Shown: positions 1-10,730 of the stretch, in pieces
How the letters are laid out: each line of letters opens with the position of its first letter
Numbering within the stretch: position 1 is the stretch's first letter
NCBI GenBank assembly: GCA_008477525.1
Contig: SPDT01000007.1
Location: 6,386,001 to 6,450,000 of the forward strand
DNA from: Hypomyces perniciosus
Lineage: Eukaryota > Ascomycota > Sordariomycetes > Hypocreales > Hypocreaceae
Length of the DNA: 64,000 nucleotides
Reading direction: 5' to 3'
Position numbers and translations under genes: made by a program
Notes under the pieces: generated by a model
The model's input: the letters and a program-made list of their open reading frames with translations, nothing else
Database searches by the model: none
Told to the model about the DNA's origin: nothing

Positions 1-179
1 GGGAGCTGTGGTGGAATGTCGTCACTGAGGCGGCGGCCTTCAGGGGGATTGGACCATAGTAATTGAATACCAGATATGTCGTGCTCGGCTTTGACAATGA
101 AAAGACGGAATTGAGGGTATTCGGGGTCTGATGTTTGCTTTGGGGCTTCGACTGCTGGTATATGACGAGATGTTGAAGC
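1..179 (-). CDS. C-terminal or internal part of an unrecognised gene running off the window
   Basis: On the minus strand one frame is open from 179 to the window edge and reads like real protein, with the stretch EYPQFRLFIVKAEHDISG followed by charged and proline-rich residues. A TAA lies just upstream at 180-182, so the coding start or a splice acceptor would have to fall inside this segment. I do not recognise the family. The competing 65-residue frame at 40-237 looks less protein-like. It could be the last exon of a gene whose remainder lies to the left, or a relic. Confidence 0.3.
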
Positions 180-769
180 TTAACGAGACGTTGCAGTTGA
201 GACGGTTGGCGACATAATAACGGACAAGCCGTTGCAAGGGGGGTGCTTAAAGTGTGGCGGTGCAACCAGTATTCTGTACTCCTCTGTACTTCCTCCGTCC
301 TATCTCAACGCATAAGAAACACAAAATTCTAAGCAAATCTTCTTTCATTGAATGTGGTTACCTTATTCGGTACAAAGTATGCGTGGCATCTTTCAGCTAC
401 TTTCAAGATTGCGTAGCCTATTGTAATACTTCGTGATGCTCAGCTTGGAGAGAGTTACAATGAGGCCTCACACGCTGTGACGACACGTACGCTCTTTGCC
501 GCCACAAGCCACCTCCAGGCAGCCTCAGCCACAGCGGATCAATGACGCAGCCCCCGCTACCTTAATTCGATCGGCTACTCTTCCCGATTTTCAGCAGGGC
601 GATGGCTTATCTAATTCGTATGGATTACGAAGTACTTCGTACTAGTACTACCCTATTCTTTCCAACGAATAATCATACAAAGTGCAATACAAACTTCCCT
701 CCTACAACACCAGGTCTTGGCACCTCGTGTTAACGTTTTCGCACGCAACACCACCAATACACTAACAAT
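180..769. other. Intergenic, nothing recognised
   Basis: Normal-composition sequence with no frame that I can support. It contains the short palindromic stretch around 630-650 (tacttcgtactagtacta) but no recognisable gene or RNA. Confidence 0.5.
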
Positions 770-1921
770 TCACCAAAACCTCTGCTCGCGATAGCCTTAA
801 AGCCCGCGAGCAGTGGCTCCTTTAACCTAGGAACGCGTACGCCTAGGAAGATTTAGCAGGAAGCAAGGAACATTATCCTCGCAGGGGCAGAAATAGAACT
901 CTGCTTCGACACTATCACTGCTGAGCCCAGCACTAAGCCAGGGGAAGGCCAGTATATCGAAATATACTCAAGCTTAAAGCCTAACACTAACAGTAACTGC
1001 AATTCCTTAACATCCAGTCTGCCAAGCTCTCTACCACTATCTTTCATATAACCGACCGCCAGAATCAATACTCTTAAAGCCCTAGAAAGCATTAAAGCTA
1101 ATAGCTGGGCCTTATTTAAGGACTATATAGCTATTCTCTATACAGTCTGTAAAGCATTTAATAACGCTATTACTCAGTTTCCAGCAGGCAGAAGACATAA
1201 TATCGCCACTTAAATAACCCAAGGCTTTATTAACTACTACAGCAATAATAATATTACCGCCAAACTACAGCCTAAAGCCACTTAAAACTCTTATACCAGT
1301 AAACTTTATACTGGCCTCCCGCCTAATATATTACACTAAACGCGCTCCTAAATACACGCTGCTACCAAGGCATATTAAACAGGAATCCCCTTAGCTGGCG
1401 TTAAGGATAACCTATAAGTCTTTATTAAGCTAGACCTAGGATTAGCAGTATAGTAATATAAAGCGTATTATATTTATATAATAGTTACAGGAATTATTAA
1501 TAAAAGACTTAAAGTAATCCTTTAAATATTATTAATAAAGATAAAATAGTTAATAACCCTAGTTAACTAAAAGATTAAATAACAGCTCTTTAATAAAGAG
1601 ATCGAGATTAATGTTTATCTAAGCGCTATAAAAGTTAAAGTAGCCTAGTAATAGTTTATATATATAGTCTTAGGCTGCTTAAAGAAAATCTTAAATTCTT
1701 TTAATAATATAAAAGTAAACTACTTTAAAGCTGTTAAGTTAAAAGTAAAGATATAGATTAGATAAGACCTAGTTAATATCTAGTTCTTTAAATAACTAAG
1801 CTAAAACTAGTAAAGGAAAATAGTACTACTCTCTTTCTTTAAACCACTTAATAAAAAATTCACCCTCTTTAACTCTAGTAAAATAGCAAAACTAATATAA
1901 AAAACCACTCTTTTACTATAG

Positions 1922-2094
1922 TGCAAGACCTACTAGGACTTCCACCTTTAATAAGTATATTAAAGGAAACCTAAATACTGCCTCTGCAGCAGCTTTAAGT
2001 ATAAAATACAGGTCTGCCTATTGAATATTTAATGCACTAACTGCTTAAAGCTATATAAGGCTATACACTGATAGTGCCTAGCTAGACCTTTCTG
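1922..2094 (+). pseudogene. LINE ORF1 CCHC zinc-knuckle remnant
   Basis: Frame reads CKTY*DFHL, then RKPKYCLCSSF, CTNCLKLYKAIH and CLARPFC. These match the triple zinc-knuckle layout of Tad1 ORF1 proteins, where the nucleic-acid-binding Gag-like protein coats the element RNA. Interspersed stops replace what would be CAA/CAG or CGA codons, as expected from C-to-T change. ORF1 extends upstream to about 800, but only this domain is clear. Confidence 0.65.
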
Positions 2095-2380
2095 CAGCTA
2101 TAAAAAGTTAATATATCTCTTAAACGCGAAACTATAGGAAGTTTAATAATAAAGAGCAGAGATCTCCCAATAAATTTACTTTATAGTCCCTAGGCCTTTA
2201 AGTAATATAATAGCGACTGGCCCCCCTTTATTACTATATATAGCAGCAGCAGAAAGACTATTATAGTTTTAAGTAATTAAAAAAAGGCAATATTTAAAGA
2301 TAATAACCTTTAATAACTTAAATAAATCCTAGGAAATTTAATTAAAATAAAAGAAATAATAAAACCTAGAGAATATTTTA

Positions 2381-5300
2381 GGCTAATATTAGCAAATTAG
2401 AGCCAATATATAACACTGCCCTCGCTTTTATAGCTAAAGAGGGCTATAATATTATTTTAATATAAGAACTATATACAGATATTACCTAAAAGGGATATTA
2501 CTGTATAATATAATATAAAAGATTCTAGACCTTTTCCTTAATAATAACCTAAATAAACTGCAGTACCTGCCTATAAGTCTTTATATATATAAGCAGGAAA
2601 ATAAGAATTTAAGCTAAATAACTATTTACTAAGACTATTTAAGATCTCTTTTAGGTCTGCGTTAATAGAATTATAACTATTAACCTTTATAGAGAATATA
2701 GTATATTTAAGGCCTTTAATACTTTATTTATATAGCTAGTCACTAAAAACTATATAGTAGCTGGGGATTTTAATATTATTTACTTTTTATAGTAGATAAT
2801 TAATAACTGCAATTAAGGCGCATTAATAGCTGACTAGGCCTTTAAAACTAGCCTTTCTCTCTTTAACCTATTAAATACCTTAACTTATATATTAAGCAAT
2901 ACAATTAACTTAGCGTTCTTAAATATACTATTAGTAAAAGCTATACTAGAAAAACACCTATTAACTAGCTTTAACTATACTATATTAAATATTATAATCC
3001 TAGCTTTAGCCTACTGCCTAACGCCACTTAAAGGGCTAAAGGTTAAAGGGGATAATAATAGAGAATATTTCCTAGTACTAGTTAAAGAAAGGATTTTACT
3101 CCTCCCCCCCCTTTAACTAATAGCAGCAGCCGCAGACTAAGCAGCTAAGGCGTTACTGTCTCTCTTCTGCAAATCTGCTAAAATAATAAGCTAACTACTA
3201 GGTTAATTACCTTTTAAGCTATAGTAGGGATTTAAGTATAAAGAGAGCTACTAAGCTTTTTTAACAGCTAAAAGAATAGCAGCTATACCGCTAAACGCCT
3301 ATCTTTATAACGCTTAAAAGTCTTTTAAAAAAGCAGTAAAGAATACTAAAAGGGTATATTAATAAAATATAATTAATACAGTTAAAAAAAGTAAAGATAT
3401 TTTCTATATAGCCTACTAGGCTAAGCTAAGATTAATTTTTTAACTGCTACTACTATAAATAAATAACTAGGTCTTTACCTTTTAAAAGGAGAGGGCTATA
3501 GCCCTTTATAATACTATACTTAAAAGATATATAATAGCTGATAATATTAAGGACCTATAGACTTTAATTAACTAATAACAGTAGATTACTCTTTTTATAA
3601 TAGTCTCGCTAAAAAAAGCAGTAGCAGTTATAATATATATAGGAAATATATCCTTAAATATTAATAATATTATAATAAACCTTTTACGCCTCTGCTAGCT
3701 AATAATTAAAGAATATATCCGCTCCTTTTATAAAACTTACCTTAAAATTAAATATTACTTATCTGCTTTTAAATTAGCTGAGGTAATAATAATCTTTAAG
3801 CTAAAGAAAAGAGATCTTTTATCTTTAAAGGCTTAAAGGCTAATCTCTCTCCTTTTATGCCTAGGTAAAGGACTTAAATGCTTTATTGTATAAAAGATAG
3901 TATATACCGCAATTGCGCAGCAGGTACTATACGCTAAATAAGCTAGCGCCCTCTTTAAGAGATCCGGCATTAACCTAGTTATAGCCCTAGTCTATAAAGT
4001 CAAGTTAGCTTTCTATAATAGTAAAGTGGCCACCCTAGTTACAGCTAATATTTAAAGGGCCTTTAATATAATCTTTGCTAATAGGTTAATACTCTGACTA
4101 TATAAATAAAGCTGGCTTAACTGTATAGCCTAGTAGGCTTTCTCTTTTATAATAGACTATAAAGCCTAGGTAAAATTATAAAAGATAATAACTTAACTGC
4201 TTTTATTAAACTATAGTCTCCTTTAAGGATTACCAGTATCTTTAATTCTCTTCCTACTTTATATAGCCCCGATATACTACTTATTTACTGCCCTTACCTA
4301 GCTCTATATAGCAGTAATTAAATAATCTTTTATTAATAAGCCATAAAGGTTTAGCTATATAGACAACGCGGCGTTCCTGTTTATTAGTAATACCCTTAAC
4401 TAAACAGTAGCTTAAATAATAGCTATACTCTAGAAGCTTTAGTAATAGGGCAGCAATAATGCAATATTATTTAATCTTAGGAAAATAAAAGTAATATACT
4501 TTTTAAAACGCTATATTTAAGATAACCCGCCAGTAATATATAATAACACTAAAAAAACTGCCCTTAAAAAAGGTGCAATTAAATAGCTTAGCGTTTTCTT
4601 TAACTGAAAGCTTAGCTTTAAGATATACATTAAAAAATAGGCTATAAAAGCCTATATAGTAATAAATATACTCTGCAGTATCTTAAACTCTATATAAAAG
4701 GCTGCACTATACCTTATACACTAAGCCGTTCGCGTATATATTAAGCCAGTACTCTACTATAGGGCAAAAGTATAGTATAAAGGCTTAAAGGTATATAGAA
4801 TATAATACCTCTTTAACTATATAAGCCTAGTTTTTAGAACAGCTATATAGGCAATCCTTTTAATATAAAAGACGACTTTTACACTAATCCTATATAGGGA
4901 AAGTAAGATCCCTTTAATAATATAACTCTTTAATGCCTAAAAGCTTTAATTTACAGTTAAACTATTATCGCTAAATAACCGATACCTTTTAGTCTACAGG
5001 ACCTATCCTGGCTAATGCCTATATAAATAAGCTATTTTAATGCCTATAATAAAATTACAGTAAACTATACAGTTTACTAGGAGTTACTTAAAACCAGCCT
5101 TTCTCTTTAAATTAACTAGATTTTAAACCTTTTTCCTAAATAGTAAAGCTAAAGCTGCTAAAGAATTTAATAATTAGATAACTATAGTGGCCCCTTAAGA
5201 TATAGTAGTATTTATAGACGGCTTATGCCTCGCTATAGGAGCTATTAGCTATAGCTTCTCTATATAGCGGGATAATAAAGAAGTCTTTATAGGATATAGC

Positions 5301-5640
5301 CGATTTAGCCTGGCAGAAGTGTTTAATAGCGAGGCAGTTAAGGCCTTAAAGGGGCTTAAAGCTGCTTTAGCTAGTAATAATAACCTAAAGGATATTACTA
5401 TCTATCTAGATAATATAGCTGCAGTATACTGTCTTAAAGGTATACCTTTAAACTTATTATAATAAGTCTTTATTGAATTTTAGAGACTAAAAAGTATTTA
5501 TAAAGAGAATATATATATCTAATAGTGCCCTAGCTATTAAGGAATACAGGGCAACGAAATTGCAGACCAGTTAGTAAAACTAGGCAGTAAATAACTAGAA
5601 TTAACTAATGCAATACCTATACTTATATTCCTTTAATAAA
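2381..5640 (+). pseudogene. LINE ORF2 remnant: endonuclease, reverse transcriptase, RNase H
   Basis: The endonuclease starts near 2381 (ANISKLEPIYNTALAFIAKEG, then IILI*ELYTDIT). The reverse transcriptase centre is FSYIDNAAFLFISN near 4354, where YVDD has become YIDN. RNase H runs from 5217 to about 5580. The frame is broken by dozens of stops and the catalytic Asp is lost, so no functional protein can be made. The same ORF2 3' half is present reversed at 13658-15792. Confidence 0.75.
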
Positions 5641-6408
5641 AGGTAAAGGTAAGACTGAGAACTAGCTTTAAAAGCTAGTGGGAGGGGAATATGCCTAATA
5701 TATACCGCCTATTTAAATTAACTATTAACTTAAAATGCCTTAAAGAATTAATAATTTTATAGGGAAAACTCTATTATCTCTTAGCCGCTAAGTCCTAGCA
5801 TAAAGACTTTGCGCAGTATTATAAGTGCTTTAGGTATAAAGATACACTAATAAACTATAGCTGCGGCAGGAAGAAAATATATACCTATATCTTTTATTAC
5901 AGGAAAATTAGCAAGATATAACGATAAAGACTAGCCCCTTTAATCCGCAAACCAACCTTTTATCTGCTGGGTTCCGGCTATAACCACTTTATCTAAACAG
6001 CGCAGGCCTCTAACTTCTTTATTAAAATATACCTGCGCCGCTAGGAAGCCGAACCAATCCTAATATTAAACTTAATCTTTCAATTCTTTCTTTTATTACT
6101 CTTTTATCCTGTAAGGGATTTACTTGCAGCTCGCTACTAAATCGCCTATAAATCGACAGGGCTAGCCCTTAAGGTTGACCTCGGTCACCTAATATACTAC
6201 GCGAGATTCTTGCGTCTCCTCGACCCGCTAATAGGAGTAGAGCTGGAAGACTATGCCCGCTAAAGCGATAAAATGCTATATAGGGGAGCTTATGTGTTTA
6301 TTAGTAATACTGTAGTTAGACCTAGCATAGCATGTCCTTTTGCCCTACTGGGATTAGTGGCCTTTGCCATAGGACGTTAATGGTACATCAATCAATCAAT
6401 CAAAGTGC

Positions 6409-8977
6409 AATATTGCAGTCATCTTAAGGAAGTAATTACAGATAAATTGGAAAATTATGATATCTATTTGTAAGGATGCTTCGGGAGCCTTCTTTAGATA
6501 CTTTACCCAACAGGAGGCTCGTGATATCATTTCCTGTGGTAATGAATCCCCTGGTCTTCCTAGATAGTAGCTCCCGTGTCAAAGAAAACAAGACAAGAAG
6601 AAAAGAAATATGTTTTAGAAAAAGGAAAAGAAAACTAAAGTACGGAGTACTCGAAGATAGTATACGAAAATAATTTTAGATATGATTTTCTATACTCAAA
6701 AGTCCTAATGACGGCCCGGTTTATAGGAGGCTCATGCTTGGCAAGTGATCTAGGGCCAAGATGAATGAATTATGAAGTACTCCGGTAAGCCCACCAACGC
6801 ACTCATGTATGCGCACAGCGGGACATTTGAATATCGGGGCTCACAAGATGTTTCTGTAGGATAGGACATCATGCGGAACGGTTGCCGCAACTCACAATAA
6901 TAAGCACAGACGGCCCAAAAGTAAGGTAGAAAGGGCTATTTGTGCAAGATACAGGACTATGGAACAGAAGAAGTATTAATTGCTCTCACCAGATGCCAAA
7001 AACCCTGGAAAAGGACTTATTACACCATCACAACGATATTGGGGACACCATCTCTAACGGCGACGAGTTCACTAACACACCTTGTGGATAACATGATACC
7101 AATGGCAACCTTATCCCGTCTAAATGTAGCAAGCACTATATAGAATATGGAACATTGGTGTCAAAGCAAAACTGTGGTATATAACAAACAGCCATACTCC
7201 ATAGCGCACTCTAGTTAAAGATATCGAGAAGAGAAGAAAGAAAGAGGGGTTGCTAATGCTCTCCTTATACAAGAGGGATATAACAAAGCAAAGCAGTTTC
7301 TTGATGAATAATCTACCAAGATATAAATTGCAACAGCAACCACGATCATGCATAGCACTAGGGGTTATATCCTAACAAGCATTTGCCAAACCTAGTCTGC
7401 CGCTATGTCTGCCTGGTGCTGACAAGACATGATGGTTGTCTGCTAGTGACGAGTGATATCATTAGTAATACACCAAAAACACTGGTTGACTTTCAATTAG
7501 TTAAAAAAACCCTTGCATGAGACCAGGATGATATCCACGTCAGCTCCTCCCGCTGAAGATTGCTTTGAACTACACTTCTTTCACCATGTCAGTCCATCTT
7601 ATTGACGTATCACATCTTGAGACCTGGTGAATCTACCAATCCGTTTATGTGAAAAATCGATGGGGCCATAGGGCGCTTATGAGAGCAGCTGCCAAAGGCT
7701 GCTGATGCAACTGAATCTTAGTTGCAGCAGAGGTAGTAACCCTCTAGGTAATAGTCTTTTTTCTTTTATAGCTCGCCAAAAGGAGGTTCACGGGGATGGA
7801 ATGAGAGCAAGGTTAGTCTATTTATAGATGGATAACAATGTACACCCCACAAGGATCAAATATAGCATGAAGTAGTCCTTATTTCACTATTACCCGTTTT
7901 TACTCAGTATGTAGCTGAAGAATCCTCTGGTAGTAGAATGAATGCGTGGTGAAGCATAGCAACTTGATCAACTGAAGATCAGCGTAATCATGATAGTGCC
8001 TCCCTGAAGAGCCAGCAGATGTCCTCGTCTCTACAGGCCAATCAATAATGACCTGCCGATGATAAATAAACCCTATACGTCTTTCGTGGTGGTATTTGAC
8101 CCTTGTGGTGTCCATAGGTATTAAGTTCTCACAATTTTATGTTTTTTTCAGCTAATACTCTGTCCTTGCTAAATTTAGTCGTAAATTTCTTGATGCACTG
8201 TTACAACGGTCACTACGACTGGTTCCACAGCAGCAGCAACACCAACGGTTCTCCTTATCCCCGATATATTGGCATTCTCAGCACTAACGATTTGAGCAAT
8301 GAGATTGTCACAGATTCATTGGATGTGGATGCGGAACTGGGACTTGGCTGGCATCTGGCCCTTGGCCCCAAGCAAACAACATCAAAAATCTCTGCTAAAG
8401 TAACCTTCTTATTGCGGACAATTACACTCACCGACTAACTAGATACACTAGTAGTAGCAGTTGTTATATATAAGCACGGCTTCCCCATCTCCGAGACTTT
8501 AACGTTCGTTCGGAGTTTAAACTTCTATACTTGGTTAAAAAAATATGGGCTTGGGGTCAGCACTACGGATATTACGGATATGGATCAGGGAACCTGTGGC
8601 TAAATTTAGCTTTGCCATGGCCAATGGCTCTGTTTGAAACATATCAATTAGGGAAGAGGCGGTGCTAGCTAGTAGGCACTAACTAACCCCGGAACCACAG
8701 GTCCCGTTAACTTAGTCAACTTAGTCAGTTGTTGATCACGCCGGCTCTTATGATTCATAGACTCATGATCGCCCTCTTAAGAGTATTAACTAAAGGACAA
8801 ACTATAAAGCATCGAGTTCATCGCCCTTACGATTCTTCATTCCATCATCCAACTCAGCATCTCATCCATCACACTCGAAGACAGCCGCTCAACAACTTTT
8901 CCAAGTCGATCATCATCACACCCTCTCAATAATTACATCTTCGTCTTTCAAGACTTACTTTCCAACATCTATTCAAA
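6409..8977. other. Intergenic, no confident gene
   Basis: Composition is normal and sequence seems unique. Several 60-100 residue frames occur but none has a signal peptide, a recognisable motif or clean splice signals. Around 8200-8270 the plus strand reads TTVTTTGSTAAATPTVLLIP before a stop, which resembles a Ser/Thr-rich wall-protein segment and may be a gene relic. This is too weak to call a gene. Confidence 0.45.
8840..8977 (+). promoter_or_regulatory. Pyrimidine-rich leader upstream of the 8978 gene
   Basis: The 130 bp before the start codon are strikingly C/T-rich with repeated CATC steps (ccatcatccaactcagcatc and similar), and end in a purine-rich caaaATG start context. CT-rich leaders directly upstream of the ATG are typical of well-expressed filamentous fungal genes. 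No clear TATA box was seen at a standard distance. Confidence 0.35.
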
Positions 8978-9697
8978 ATGAAGTCCATGCTCATGACCAT
9001 TGGCTCCGCCGCTCTTCTCTTCTCTTCCGTTCAGGCAGTCCCTACAACCAACCTTCCCCGACAGGCCGGCAGCTGCTTCGTTCGCATGAAGACTGGAGAT
9101 GGTGACGCTTCCGCCGGCTTCAGCGTTCCGACAAATGCGCTCTTCTCCACTGTCAATAATCGTCAGGCTCAGGCCGGCGTGAATGCACAAGCCGCTACCG
9201 TTGGATGCGTTTGCCAGGCATTCAGCGACAATGCCGGTACTCAGAAACTCGGCGGCATCTTCACGGACATAATCACGGCCAGCTTCACCAACTCATCCGG
9301 CGGAGAGGTCAACTCCACGGCCGACCTAGCTGTTCCAGTTGGTGCATTCTGCTGTACCACAGCTCCTAACACTGTTCCGAACTGCTCCCCCAACACACCA
9401 TCTCCCCCCCCTCCTCCTCCTCCAGTCAAGCGCATTGTCCGCATCCAAATCGGCCAATCGAATGATGCATCAGTGCAATTAAATGTCCCTGCCGATGGAT
9501 CTGCATTCACCTTTTCTTTCAACATTGTCAACAATGTCAGAATTACCGACCTTGGAGGTGCGAAACAGGCATCTTGCCAGGCCTTTTCTGATGCAAGGGG
9601 CACTAGGGCAGTCGGTCGCCCCTTCGGACAAGACGTGGTTTTCATTAATGGAGGCCGAGACACTACGGTTCGCTCTGTTCGCTGCAAGGCCACTTAA
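8978..9697 (+). CDS. Secreted protein with an internally duplicated domain and polyproline linker
   Basis: Single-exon gene for 239 residues. Residues 1-20 form a signal peptide (hydrophobic AALLFSS core, cleavage likely after SVQA), so the product should be exported. Two related halves follow, about 31-126 and 151-239. Both carry the motif CQAFSD (79-84 and 200-205) followed by G-T, then a beta-rich stretch ending in cysteine. They are joined by a proline-rich linker (PSPPPPPPP, 141-149), and a dibasic KR at 151-152 directly after it could be a kexin site separating the halves. Cysteines lie at 33, 77, 79, 125, 126, 136, 200 and 236. The domain is not one I can name. The antisense frame at 9241-9693 is a shadow. 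No intron is needed. Start chosen because it gives the signal peptide and follows the CT-rich leader. Confidence 0.8.
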   Translation: MKSMLMTIGSAALLFSSVQAVPTTNLPRQAGSCFVRMKTGDGDASAGFSVPTNALFSTVNNRQAQAGVNAQAATVGCVCQAFSDNAGTQKLGGIFTDIITASFTNSSGGEVNSTADLAVPVGAFCCTTAPNTVPNCSPNTPSPPPPPPPVKRIVRIQIGQSNDASVQLNVPADGSAFTFSFNIVNNVRITDLGGAKQASCQAFSDARGTRAVGRPFGQDVVFINGGRDTTVRSVRCKAT

Positions 9698-10351
9698 GTT
9701 GGTTTCCTCCAGGGTACCTATCTTTCGGATTGAGTTTATAGATGTTTGCACATCTTCTTTGGATAGAGACATTTACACATTACATTTAGATAGTTTATAG
9801 CACATCATACAGAGCGCATTGATATTTTAACTGGATTCTCCTTCCTTTCTCCGTGACGACAAGAGTAGTGGGGGCAGGTTAATGACCAGAGACAGACTTC
9901 ATTCAAATTGTCTCATAATTGGGCGGTGTCATCTTCCTGCTGATAGTACATTATATTATCCTATCCGTTGGGCTTTGTGTATTGTACTTTTCTTATCCTT
10001 GTGTTGTTGCTTTAGCCACTCTGACTACAATTTCTAACCTATCACACATGCCGTCCGATCATTGACTACGTTAATCACGGTGTGACATGTGCCCTCTAAG
10101 TTCTAGATCACCCGAATGAAAGATTGATGGGATCATCACACAAATGTCGTATTTCATGGTTATCAGACCAAATGGTATATACCGAATAATTTCTACTCAT
10201 CGATATAATAGTTACTTAGTCGTAACGAACATTAATGATGCACCCAATGCAGAGAACTACACAATCGTGCCTATGATTCTCCAAAGTACACCGTGGCCTA
10301 CTGTCAACGTGAACTGTCATACCAAACGCCTTCGCCGCTGAGGTCAGAAGA
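9698..10351. other. Intergenic between two convergent genes
   Basis: Contains the 3' flanks of the 8978 gene (+) and of the 10412 gene (-). I see no further gene. The frame at 10144-10341 has no supporting features. Confidence 0.45.
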
Positions 10352-10411
10352 CTATTGAGAACACAGATCAGCAAGATCGACAAACGCAAGGCGATAAAAT
10401 ATACTTACCCG

Positions 10412-10666
10412 TTAATTCAGCACAAATTGAACATTATTCTTTGAAGGATCAAAATCCTCTCTAATCCGAACCTCAAATGTCTCCGCTGTGAACACAACAT
10501 CATAGATCACTGTGCCTCCCGAGACAACATTATAAGGTCCTTCTCCCGGTGGGAAAATATGAGATCGACCGTGCTCAACGGGAATAGCGCCATTAAGCCC
10601 GTAGAACAAGACATTGTCCTTGGTGTTACTGTTGTTGGTAGCGGTGAAAGAAGAAAAGCGTGGCAT
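10412..10666 (-). CDS. Small protein of 84 residues, family unknown
   Basis: The frame starts at 10666 (MPRFSSFTATN) and ends at 10412 (NNVQFVLN). It is short and rich in alternating hydrophobic/polar segments (VIYDVVFTAETFEVRI), suggesting a small beta fold. It has no signal peptide, membrane segment or cysteine. Splice-like signals surround it. A possible 5'-UTR intron lies at 10673-10730 (GTTAGT donor, GGCTAAC branch, CGCAG acceptor, 58 nt). A second possible intron lies at 10352-10408 (GTAAGT donor, ATAG acceptor, 57 nt) and begins 3 nt after the stop codon. A TATA-like run lies at about 10741-10757 upstream. These signals support a transcribed gene, although the product is unrecognised. 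The overlapping frame at 10507-10689 is a shadow. Confidence 0.5.
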   Translation of the reverse strand: MPRFSSFTATNNSNTKDNVLFYGLNGAIPVEHGRSHIFPPGEGPYNVVSGGTVIYDVVFTAETFEVRIREDFDPSKNNVQFVLN

Positions 10667-10730
10667 TCTGGGCTGCGGATATGAAGCAAGTTAGCCGTTT
10701 GTTCGTAATTGCGGAAGGGCGGGTACTAAC

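Larger units (their letters stand above)
770..6408 (+). mobile_element. RIP-inactivated Tad1-type LINE (non-LTR retrotransposon)
   Basis: About 5.6 kb of increasingly AT-rich sequence reads, through many stop codons, as a LINE on the plus strand. The order is an ORF1-like region with CCHC zinc knuckles (1922-2094), an apurinic-type endonuclease (about 2380-3000), reverse transcriptase with a mutated catalytic YIDN at about 4354-4372, and RNase H at 5217-5580 (DG..LAIGA start, SEAVKALKGLKAA, IYLDNIAA, GIQGNEIADQLVKLG). It ends in an ATCA repeat tail at about 6391-6408, as LINEs end in short tandem repeats rather than LTRs. EN-RT-RNH order with an ORF1 carrying CCHC knuckles fits the fungal Tad1 clade. 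The first 300 bp are less mutated than the rest. The 5' boundary is approximate. Confidence 0.85.

Noticed and set aside
853..1092. Minus-strand 79-residue frame
   Set aside because: Lies in the less-mutated start of the Tad1-like LINE, antisense to ORF1.
9241..9693. Minus-strand 150-residue frame
   Set aside because: Shadow of the secreted protein gene on the plus strand. It has a Gly run opposite the polyproline linker and no independent support.
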